64,000 nt of DNA from contig BCKE01000022.1 in the NCBI GenBank assembly GCA_001600495.1, positions 386,682 through 450,681 on the forward strand. Direction: 5' to 3'. The position numbers and the translations under genes were made by a program. Shown here one piece after another: positions 56,252 to 64,000 of this stretch. Source of the DNA: Pilasporangium apinafurcum. Its lineage: Eukaryota; Oomycota; Peronosporomycetes; Pythiales; Pythiaceae. The stretch's first letter is position 1. Each line of letters starts with the position of its first letter. Below the pieces are notes generated by a model. It worked only from the letters and a program-made list of their open reading frames with translations. It was not told the DNA's origin and made no database searches.

Positions 56252-59023
56252 ATGCTGGGCATAGGATTTAAGATCAGCGATACGCCCATCAATGCGATCA
56301 AGCGACCGCTGATAGAGTATATGCAACGTGAGTACGCTCCGAATGCGGAACTGTCAACTGTTCAGCAGGATGCACTAGAAAAGTTTTTGGCGTTGAAGTC
56401 TGATGTTGATCTTGTGCGGACACCATCGACCATTTCTCGCCTCGTACTGCTGCGATATTATGGCCAATTGGATCGCTTTGCATCTCGTTTTGCCAATTCG
56501 AACGACGCTGCTAAAGACGCAACCAAAACACCACCCTTGAAACTACCTTTTACCTGGAACGATTCTTTCTGTCCGCGAAAGAAAAGTTCCGATTCAAGCA
56601 TCAAGTTCGAGCAGACAGCAGTGATGTTTAACTATGGTGCATTAGAGAGTCAATTAGGCGTACAGACTGACCGCAGCTCTGCAGAAGGACTGAAAGCGGC
56701 CTGTAGGCACTTTATGCTGGCGGCAGGCGCGTTCTCTGTGGTGAAGGATGAGTTGGTGGGACAATGGCTGAGTGCGAGAACTCCTGATACTACTGCAGAG
56801 GGTCTAGGACTGCTGACATACCTCATGCTAGCACAAGCACAGGCGTGTTTCTATGAGAAAGCCATCAAAGACCAAATGAAGGACGCCATCAAGGCCAAAC
56901 TGGTACATCAGGCTCTCGAGTACTATACCACTGCACTAGAGTTTGTCAACTCTTCGGCGCTGAGTGGAACAATTGATCGATCGTGGGGGACGCATCTGCT
57001 GTTCCAAGTGTTTTGCATGAAGGCAGCGACGCAGTACTGGCAAGCAAAGGCGGCGAAAGAAATCGCGTTGACACGTGGAGTCGGGTATGGCGAAGAAATC
57101 GCGCGGTTGCTGGCGGCTCAGGTCGAATGTCAGGAAGCGACCAAAGTGGCGACGCAGAACAAACTTCCTGCGTCGTTGCTGCAGTCGGTGCAGGCGCTGC
57201 ACCGCGTAATTCAGGAGCAGCTGCAAATAGCACAGAAAGACAACGCCAGTGTGTATCTAGAGAAGGTTCCGAAGTTCGGTGAGCTGCCAGCCATCGGTAA
57301 AGCTTCTATGGTTAAACCGCTCGTCCTTACAACTGATGAAATCGCCCAAGAAATGAATGGTGTCGATCTTTTTGAACAATTTGTCCCAAGTACACTGCTG
57401 AATCGTGCTGATGCTGTGAAGAAAGAAATTATTGAGTTGTTGGCGTCGACAACCGAGAAAGTTTCGAAAACCAATGAAGAAGCAAAGCAGAAACTGCATG
57501 ACATGGGTCTCCCAGCAGCAATCGAAGCATTTGAGCAAACGAACGACAATGGCATTCCTCAGGTGATATGGCAAAAGATCCTGTATATACAGACGACGAA
57601 TGGACTTGCTCAAACGGGTAGATTCGTCATTGAAGGAGAAAATCCGGTATCTGCGATGATATCGCAGCGGTTGCAAGAGAATCGACGTGCATCAGAAGCA
57701 GCTGAAAAGAAACTACACGGTATCGAAACCAGGCTCGCAGAAGAAGAGGTCGAAGACAATGTATGTCGACAGAATTATGGCAGTACCAAGTGGTCTCGTC
57801 CGCTTTCTTCATCTTTAAATCAGAATTTCCGACTGGATATCGATCGATACTATCGTCTCGTCAAAGAAGCCAAGCAATCGGATGACGACGTTACCGAGAA
57901 AATGCGAATGAATAAGAATCTACTTGCCCATCTTTCGGAATCGAAAGCAGATTTAGATCGCCAATTGCCCATTCTGCAGCAGGAAACGTCAAGTTGCAGT
58001 GAAGAGATTGCTCAAGTGTCGTCACTCTTGCTCCGTTTGGGTCACTTGGTGGAGGAAAAAGATCAACTTTTGCATGACTTCAATGTCTCATCCGAAAAAT
58101 TCAACGCACTACCCGTGCTATTGGCAGGCAACCAAGGCGGTACAGATACCGACGCAGCGCTTGAAACAGAGAAAAGATTTTTCCGGGAACATTTTGTTGG
58201 AAAGCTGGACGCAATTTGCGTAGATGAACAGGCTCTACTGGGCGAACTTGAGATTGCGAACGGACGCTTTGAAGCAAAAAAAGCTAACGACGATGTCATG
58301 CTATCTCGACAGGCATTTTTGCAACGGCTCAGTGATGCAGTCGATGCTTTCGAGCAGCTCGAGTCTCATATCAAAGAAGGGAAGACTTTTTACGACGAAT
58401 TGAACTCTCGCATCGGGCAGCTGTCCCAAACTGTAGAGGACCACATTGCAGCACGAGAACTCGAAAAGCGAGAAATGGAACTTCGGATTACAACTGATGA
58501 AGCGACGAAGAAACGAGAAGCTGAAGACGCTGTCCTGGCGCAGCAGATGATGAGCAATGTGCGCTTAAATGAACGTCCACCAATAAACAATACCGATGAC
58601 GAAGCTTTTGCAAGGCAGTTGGCGGGCAATACACCACAACATTACCAATCATCGCCAATGGAAGCTCCACCAAGTTACAACTACGCCGTTTTACAGAGTC
58701 AGCAGCATAAAAGTGAAGGATTGCGTGGTTATGCTCCACCATCACAGCATCCTTACACACAATACCAGCAGTCTCAAAATGGTGGTGCCAGTGCTCCGTA
58801 TCCACCACCACCATCTTATGGTGACAGCAACTACCACTCGTCTGCTGTCCAATTCGGAAATTATTACAATCAACAGCAACACCAACAGCCTAGTCCACAA
58901 CAGCAACAACCGCCCCATCTCCCTCCGAGCTACGGTTCCTATCAGTACCCAGCCTACCAGCAGCAATTCAACGCAAATTCAACAACAAATTACTCACGAA
59001 ATCCACCTCGTGACTCTGTGTAG
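56252..59023 (+). CDS. BRO1-domain protein of the ALIX/PalA/Rim20 family
   Basis: Intronless, 923 aa; ESCRT-associated adaptor acting in endosomal sorting and membrane scission. BRO1 domain about residues 1-370 (KLPFTWNDSFCPRKKSS; EQTAVMFNYGALESQLG; GLKAACRHFMLAAGAFSVV; TYLMLAQAQACFYEKAIKDQ), then a long coiled V-domain-like region (about 380-740), then a Pro/Gln/Tyr-rich tail (PPPSYGDSNYHSS; QQQHQQPSPQQQQPPHLPPSYG) like the ALIX tail that binds partners. Length matches human ALIX (868). A GGAA microsatellite sits 6-25 bases before the ATG and transposon copy E ends just upstream, so its 5' region includes transposon-derived DNA. Converges on the lectin gene. Confidence 0.92.
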   Translation: MLGIGFKISDTPINAIKRPLIEYMQREYAPNAELSTVQQDALEKFLALKSDVDLVRTPSTISRLVLLRYYGQLDRFASRFANSNDAAKDATKTPPLKLPFTWNDSFCPRKKSSDSSIKFEQTAVMFNYGALESQLGVQTDRSSAEGLKAACRHFMLAAGAFSVVKDELVGQWLSARTPDTTAEGLGLLTYLMLAQAQACFYEKAIKDQMKDAIKAKLVHQALEYYTTALEFVNSSALSGTIDRSWGTHLLFQVFCMKAATQYWQAKAAKEIALTRGVGYGEEIARLLAAQVECQEATKVATQNKLPASLLQSVQALHRVIQEQLQIAQKDNASVYLEKVPKFGELPAIGKASMVKPLVLTTDEIAQEMNGVDLFEQFVPSTLLNRADAVKKEIIELLASTTEKVSKTNEEAKQKLHDMGLPAAIEAFEQTNDNGIPQVIWQKILYIQTTNGLAQTGRFVIEGENPVSAMISQRLQENRRASEAAEKKLHGIETRLAEEEVEDNVCRQNYGSTKWSRPLSSSLNQNFRLDIDRYYRLVKEAKQSDDDVTEKMRMNKNLLAHLSESKADLDRQLPILQQETSSCSEEIAQVSSLLLRLGHLVEEKDQLLHDFNVSSEKFNALPVLLAGNQGGTDTDAALETEKRFFREHFVGKLDAICVDEQALLGELEIANGRFEAKKANDDVMLSRQAFLQRLSDAVDAFEQLESHIKEGKTFYDELNSRIGQLSQTVEDHIAARELEKREMELRITTDEATKKREAEDAVLAQQMMSNVRLNERPPINNTDDEAFARQLAGNTPQHYQSSPMEAPPSYNYAVLQSQQHKSEGLRGYAPPSQHPYTQYQQSQNGGASAPYPPPPSYGDSNYHSSAVQFGNYYNQQQHQQPSPQQQQPPHLPPSYGSYQYPAYQQQFNANSTTNYSRNPPRDSV

Positions 59024-59489
59024 CACAAAAAAATGAGTCTGGCTATGGCACCTAGAGATGATACTCATACAACGTTGAAATTTCGCCACTAGTATTTGTG
59101 ATGATACCTTTTATAAACCTTATTTGTTTGTGAAAGGCTACTAGCCAGGTAAAGATTGCGTTCGAGAGGAGGAATAATGGCACTCTAAAGTCAAACGTAG
59201 TAAACATGATGGTGAATTGCATGCAAATTGTATCCATGGTGAATTTCCTGATATCGCATTTCGTAGTCCACACACATAGATACAGACTCGCTTTTCGTCA
59301 TTCATTCAATGAGATAAAACGTAACGACGACGCTAGTGGGGTCGCCGTCTATTGTAAATGGTCCTAGCGAAAATGTGAAGAGGATGTCCATTGCTATATA
59401 GTTTTCGTGTACTCTGGCGAAGTCAGTACAATACTACAAGAATAGACAAAACATATCCATAACCAAATGCACACTTTCTTCTCCGTTGC
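59024..59489. other. Intergenic, convergent
   Basis: About 465 bases between the 3' ends of the ALIX-like and lectin-like genes. Only short frames and no recognised element. Confidence 0.5.
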
Positions 59490-62354
59490 TTACACTGTCA
59501 TGCATTGTTCACGAATCCATCTAGTCGCAATGTCGAAATTGTCCATGCGACTGCTGGCTCCATGATATCCAAACACTTCTGCTGCCTCGCGGATACATTG
59601 AAGCAGTTTTTGCTCGCGGGCGCTGGCCAGTTCTGCGCGCAAATGCGCTGCCGTTTCCTGCCCAAACATTTCTTCTCGATCCCCCTCGAAGTGCTTCTTG
59701 ATTTCATAGTAGAATTCCAATTTGGTCATGTACGTACGATCAATGTTGTTCGGGGAATCCTTCACAAGCGGAGCAAGGTCTGGTGTACTTGTTGCGTTGG
59801 ATAATGTGAGTGGCAAATTCGGCGTTGGTTCGACGTTACTATTTCCCATGACACAGTGTTCATACATCCAAGCCACCAGTACGTGGTATTCATCTACCGT
59901 CACTCGCTCTTTTGCCAGAGTTTTCAAACCAGCTGAAGCACAGCGGAACGTGCGTTCGTACTTGTACATCGTCTTCACATATTCCAACTCCGCCGCATCT
60001 TTGATATTAGACAGGTATTGAAAGATTTCGTCGGATGAGATCGCGACTGAATTGTCGGCATTAACAAGTGCTATAGTGTCGTGCGAAGGAGCAAGTAAAT
60101 TCCAATCACCGGAAGAACCATATGTCCCCTCAGAGAAATTGAATATTGTAGTCTCGAACGATGGATTCGGGGCGGCAGGATCAAATGGATTCTCTGGATC
60201 GCGTTGAGGCTTGTCGTCAACTTCGAGTGGTATAAATTCATCTCGCGGCTTTTGAGTATAAGAAGCATTTATCTCCGCGTATTCTTCCCAGGTCGCAGGT
60301 ATTGATTCATTGACAGACAGCGTCGGGATTTCAGTTAGAACGACACTATTATTACCCTCCGCATTTGTATATATTTCATCAGTTAGCGGAGATGGGATTG
60401 AAACTGAAGAAGTAGCCACAGGACCAGCATCCTCATCACCAAACAATGGTGGCATACTGGTAGTTTCAGCATCCTCATCACCAAACAATGGNNNNNNNNN
60501 NNNNNNNNNNNNNNNNNNNNNNNNNNNNNNNNNNNNNNNNNNNNNNNNNNNNNNNNNNNNNNNNNNNNNNNNNNNNNNNNNNNNNNNNNNNNNNNNNNNN
60601 NNNNNNTCATCACCAAACAATGGCGGCATACTGGCTTCTTCATCACCAAACAATGGTGGCATACTGGTGGCTTCAGCGCTCTCATCACTTGGTGTAGGGA
60701 TGGGAGCCACAGAGTCCACTAGAACTATTTCGAAGTGCTGATTCTTGTTGTACACATCGCAATTCCACAACAACACCTTTGTGTCACCAGGCTTACTGCT
60801 ACCCCCGTCATCCATGCACAGATTCTTGTTCGGATTACGGACAAGCATTGTCGTGGGATCATACTCGAGATCTTGATTTTTGTTGTTTGCATCACAGTAC
60901 CACAATACAAATTTTGATCCCCCTGCGCTTTGACCTCCACCATCATCGATGCATAAACCAGATTTCTTGTAGCTTCGAATGCGCTTCGTCGCTGCATCAA
61001 AGTAAAACACTTGGTTCATATTCTCAGGATTGCAATTCCACAATAGGAATTGACTCGATGCCGCTGTAGCGCCATTTCCATCATCTAGACATAGATTGTT
61101 TTTCCCAGGAACACGCATGATGAATCTTGCACCATCCGCCACAGCATTCAACACCGACTGCTTTTGCGCAGCCAATTTCTTCTGCGAAAAAACTACAAAG
61201 TGCTGATTCGGATTGTTATTGTCGCAGTTCCACAGCAAAAACTGTGTCTGACCGGGAGTCGTACCGCCGCCGTCATCAAGACACAGCCCTTTCTTTAGTG
61301 GGTTGCGAAACATTGATGTCGACTCCTCAAACACAAATCGCTGATTTATGTTGTCCGGATTACACTCCCATAGCTGCACTTTCGATTCAGCATTGGGTGA
61401 TCCGCCATCGTCCATACACAAATTGTTCGGCTTTCGAGCACTACGAAGTTGGTATGTATTACTGTCGTACACAAACAATTGGTTTGGGTTCAGCGGATTA
61501 CACGGCTGAGCACTGAACTTCGCTCCACCGCTAGTTGTTGCCCCTCCATCGTCCATACACAAGTCATCTTTACCCCGAATCTGGAGAAGAATCTCTGCTC
61601 CCGGTAGCAATATCGACGGAACATCATACACCAAGGGAGCAACAAGAACGAATTCAAAGTGCTGATTTTGGTTGTTTGGATCACAGAACCACGGAGTAAG
61701 CCTCGTTTGACCTTGCGTCGTTCCACCACCGTCATCCATACATATATTTAGTTGACTCGGGTTGCGGAACATTTGCGTGCTCGGATCATAGACAAAATCC
61801 TGATTCTTATTGCCAGAATCACAATACCACAAGAGGAAATTAGACTTACCGGGCTCCCCGCCGGCGTCGTCTACACAAAGGTTCTTGATCGGGTTTCGAA
61901 TACGGTGCGCTACCGCATCATACACGAAGATCTGGTTCTGGTTGCTAGTGTCACACGTCCACAATGTAAACTTTGACGATCCGGCAGTTGCACCATTTCC
62001 GTCATCTACGCATAGATTGTTTTTCCCACGCACACGCATGATGAAACGTGCTCCGCGCAAGACAGCATCGTATACCGACTGTTGGGCACTTTCCATGATT
62101 ATGGGAGCAATAGGGTCCAAGTCCTTCGCAAACGAAGACATTGATCCGTCCCTAACCGCCACATTGGACTGGGATGTGATGGTTTGATACGCCACCAACA
62201 TACTTCCAGCAAAGAACGACGCACCAACAGCAGCAAGTGCCCAGCCCTTTGTCCACATTGTCCTCGTCTTGGTCTCGTTCTCTTGTTGAGATGGAGTCCG
62301 ATGGATCATGGCGTCCGTACTACCGGCGTTCGCCGCTCCGTAGCCACTATCCAT
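59490..62354 (-). CDS. Type II membrane protein with nine ricin-B-like repeats and an acidic tandem-repeat linker
   Basis: One frame of about 954 codons, including about 38 unknown residues from an assembly gap. No signal peptide; a short cytoplasmic N-terminus precedes one membrane helix (GWALAAVGASFFAGSMLVAY, about 37-56). Nine units of about 45 residues follow, each with NLCxDDGxG...FxLWxC and NQxFxYD, i.e. three beta-trefoils of three units, as in ricin-type carbohydrate-binding domains. A 14-residue tandem repeat (EDAETTSMPPLFGD) fills the linker; the gap lies inside it. The C-terminal about 300 residues hold acidic, helical sequence with no known domain (DEYHVLVAWMYEHC; EIKKHFEGDREEMFGQETAA). 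Sugar binding at the cell surface or Golgi lumen is inferred. Confidence 0.82.
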   Translation of the reverse strand: MDSGYGAANAGSTDAMIHRTPSQQENETKTRTMWTKGWALAAVGASFFAGSMLVAYQTITSQSNVAVRDGSMSSFAKDLDPIAPIIMESAQQSVYDAVLRGARFIMRVRGKNNLCVDDGNGATAGSSKFTLWTCDTSNQNQIFVYDAVAHRIRNPIKNLCVDDAGGEPGKSNFLLWYCDSGNKNQDFVYDPSTQMFRNPSQLNICMDDGGGTTQGQTRLTPWFCDPNNQNQHFEFVLVAPLVYDVPSILLPGAEILLQIRGKDDLCMDDGGATTSGGAKFSAQPCNPLNPNQLFVYDSNTYQLRSARKPNNLCMDDGGSPNAESKVQLWECNPDNINQRFVFEESTSMFRNPLKKGLCLDDGGGTTPGQTQFLLWNCDNNNPNQHFVVFSQKKLAAQKQSVLNAVADGARFIMRVPGKNNLCLDDGNGATAASSQFLLWNCNPENMNQVFYFDAATKRIRSYKKSGLCIDDGGGQSAGGSKFVLWYCDANNKNQDLEYDPTTMLVRNPNKNLCMDDGGSSKPGDTKVLLWNCDVYNKNQHFEIVLVDSVAPIPTPSDESAEATSMPPLFGDEEASMPPLFGDXXXXXXXXXXXXXXXXXXXXXXXXXXXXXXXXXXXXXXXPLFGDEDAETTSMPPLFGDEDAGPVATSSVSIPSPLTDEIYTNAEGNNSVVLTEIPTLSVNESIPATWEEYAEINASYTQKPRDEFIPLEVDDKPQRDPENPFDPAAPNPSFETTIFNFSEGTYGSSGDWNLLAPSHDTIALVNADNSVAISSDEIFQYLSNIKDAAELEYVKTMYKYERTFRCASAGLKTLAKERVTVDEYHVLVAWMYEHCVMGNSNVEPTPNLPLTLSNATSTPDLAPLVKDSPNNIDRTYMTKLEFYYEIKKHFEGDREEMFGQETAAHLRAELASAREQKLLQCIREAAEVFGYHGASSRMDNFDIATRWIREQCMTV
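60420..60690 (-). repeat. In-frame minisatellite (33- and 42-base units) with assembly gap
   Basis: Units coding for MPPLFGD plus a spacer of four or seven residues repeat on both sides of the run of N. Because the flanks are near-identical repeats, the gap is most likely a collapsed array; true repeat number is unknown. Confidence 0.85.
60492..60606. other. Assembly gap (115 N)
   Basis: Run of 115 unknown bases inside the minisatellite of the lectin-like gene. The flanking frames agree with a gap of about this size, but its length may be an estimate. Confidence 0.99.
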
Positions 62355-62649
62355 ACTCTACACTGCTACGGCAATTTCTACTGAATGTGAGTAGTTGTCT
62401 CCAGCTCTTGTTGTCTCGTTCCAGTCGTGTTCTTGGTGGTGTGACTAGCCAAGGGAAGTCGTGAATGGCGCCAACATGGTCGGGTCTCGGGTACATAGCG
62501 ATCTTTGCTGAAGAGCCGAGAGGCACAAGGGACACTATGCTTTCGTCCGCTCATACACGCCGCGCATGTCTGTCCGTCCATTTCGGTCGATCTTCGACGA
62601 CTCTTCACGAGCGACGAGTCTGTTGAGATCTCGTTCAAGAGTGGCTTGT

Positions 62650-63345
62650 AACTGGCCAATGGGTAGATTTTAGTCGTATTTAATTCTCTCTATGAATTAG
62701 CTTTATCGCCATGCAACCGACAACAAGGCAAGACCGTCCGGATTGGTAAAGATGTCATGTAGAGAGAAGATCTCGAGGATTGTGGCTACCGTCCAAGACC
62801 GACTTGGATAAAAACTCCTCGCAAAAATGCATAAAGAGCATAACACCTAAGTCGTGGTTCATGCTGACCAACAACTTCATCAAGACAAGAATGAAGACAT
62901 GAAAGCATAAAAACACCAAGAAGACTTCTCGTCTCGTGTTAACACCTTCGTTGTCAGAAGAAACGAAAAGCAATCAGGAATGTTGAGAAGACTCTGATCT
63001 CCAAAAGGATCAAAAGACGCAAGATAGATAAACCAAGTCTGGACAGCATCTTGAAAGTGAGATTGTATCCAACGAAGGAACAGAATCAACTTCTCAAGAA
63101 GATGTTTAGTACCAGAAAGTCTTGGAGTATTCTCACTCCAAGTTCATCCTTGGCAGAGATGCCACCGCTGCTAGAAACAACTTTCTCAAGAATGACCACT
63201 TAGTCTTCGAGTCCAAGTGTCGGAGATAGTTACTCTGCAGTTGTCTAGTCTTGAGTAATTTTTGTTGGTTGAATTGGACCCAAAGAAAAAACACGAGGTC
63301 TTCTCCAAGTTACTCGTACTTTAGTATCTCACATGACCACTTGAG
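62650..63345 (+). mobile_element. IS607-type deletion derivative (copy F)
   Basis: Inverted twin of copy E. From the left end AACTGGCCAATGGGTAG, it carries the C-terminal half of the serine recombinase with stops, then an open frame without ATG from 62943 that reads QKKRKAIRNVEKTLISKRI, KRRKIDKPSLDSILK, VRLYPTKEQNQLLKKMF, STRKSWSILT, where it passes through the deletion junction out of frame with the RuvC-III remnant (ILGRDATAARNNFLKN). It ends with the shared tail up to CACATGACCACTTGAG. Its left end is about 300 bases upstream of the lectin-like gene start. Confidence 0.83.
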
Positions 63346-64000
63346 GCAATACAATAGTGTATTCTTTCAATTAGTGCTCCCTTCTATTTTGGTGAGTGTA
63401 ATGGATGCGTCGAATATTGTGGCTCTCAGTGCCGTTTCTTCGCGCAAAAGGTTGTGTCAACCGTGGATGGAGGTGCCAGAATCTCAGAATACACGTCATT
63501 TTGGCCGCCAAAGTGTTGTTTCGATGCATATACGCAGCGTTTTTGTGCACACAGTCAGCATTCTGCAGTGTTTATGTGCACATTATTTAGAGTTTGATGT
63601 CTCGACCAGGATCTGTAATGCTCTGTTCGTAAGCAGAGCAAGTAGCATAGCATTCCATGGGAGTTCCTTTGTCCTACACCTTTCTCGTACAGTACACGTA
63701 CCCACAACACCATGCTCTACACATCGTAAGAATTGTTCGTTCAGTAGAATCGAACAAGTTCCAAACCAATGCGATGAATAGAAGCTTTGCATTTTCCATC
63801 CCGCTGGATAAATAAATTCTTTCCTGCCTGTAGCGTTCCACAGAATCCGCTTTCGCCAGTCTTACTTCTCTCCCAAATTCACCATGCCCCGTCGCTTTCT
63901 TCTCCCGTCACAACAATATTCTTGTTTGGGTAAAACTTTTGCACCCCGAAAAAAGAAAAGTCAGTCGGGGCACGTCTCGGTCAGCATCTGATGTCTTAGA
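63346..64000. other. Window end, no supported gene
   Basis: About 650 bases with only short frames; no recognised gene or repeat. Confidence 0.5.

Noticed and set aside
62378-62659. 93-codon minus-strand frame upstream of the lectin gene
   Set aside because: No domain and it overlaps the promoter region of the lectin gene; no splice link to it was found.

Overview
The window reads as nuclear DNA of a eukaryote, most likely an oomycete (a white-rust/Albugo-like stramenopile is my best guess). The evidence is gene style: genes are close together on both strands, many are intronless, and every intron I could place is 63-94 bp with GT...AG ends. Two families that are abundant in oomycetes are present: a protein made of ankyrin repeats (VKWLHxNRxEGCT type) and two proteins built from C/H 'HGGGKRC' repeats (the WRKY19-like repeat). 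The lineage call is inference; no rRNA or tRNA gene was found to confirm it.

Layout. 1-1.7 kb: no convincing gene. 1.7-16.6 kb, all on the minus strand: a very-long-chain 3-oxoacyl-CoA reductase (3 exons), COP9 signalosome subunit 3 (3 exons), a 2.7-kDa-residue-scale (about 2,711 aa) NO VEIN-like HSP90-type ATPase protein, and a single polypeptide fusing phosphoglycerate dehydrogenase to phosphoserine aminotransferase. 16.6-19.1 kb is gene-poor. 19.1-33.4 kb: HGGGKRC-repeat protein (+), RGLG-type vWA-RING ubiquitin ligase (-, 5 exons), two divergent four-helix-type membrane proteins, a 15-repeat ankyrin protein (-) and a CHD-type chromatin remodeller (+). 33.5-50.6 kb: a giant NHL/EGF-like type I membrane protein (-), NEP1/EMG1 (+, 5 exons), an NUDCD3-like co-chaperone (-, 4 exons), PEX3 (+, 2 exons), a small basic protein (-), a DOT1-type H3K79 methyltransferase (-) and glucose-6-phosphate dehydrogenase (-). 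50.6-64 kb: a second HGGGKRC-repeat protein (-), an ALIX/Bro1 protein (+) and a nine-repeat ricin-B-like membrane lectin (-) that contains a 115-base assembly gap.

The most unusual content is a family of decayed IS607-type transposons, bacterial in style, scattered through the gene-poor stretches. The copy at 45.6-46.5 kb still shows a serine recombinase (TnpA: MerR-like helix-turn-helix, then RVLSRNQ...DLVRQ, then DIGFG and RIVVTIRDR motifs) followed by a TnpB/Fanzor remnant (VRLYPTKEQKQLLRKMFG fused to DRDANAARNI). Other remnants lie at 22.9-23.7, 51.3-51.55, 55.4-56.2 and 62.65-63.35 kb. The last two are near-identical, inverted, and bracket the ALIX and lectin genes. These are relics of TnpB/Fanzor, the RNA-guided nuclease family, mostly internally deleted, and they share a 3' tail that is strongly palindromic in one copy.

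Functionally the ordinary genes are housekeeping: serine synthesis, NADPH supply, fatty-acid elongation, peroxisome biogenesis, rRNA methylation, ubiquitin/COP9 control, ESCRT trafficking and chromatin modification. They do not form a pathway cluster. Splice sites were assigned by hand from reading-frame continuity and family alignment from memory; no search was run.
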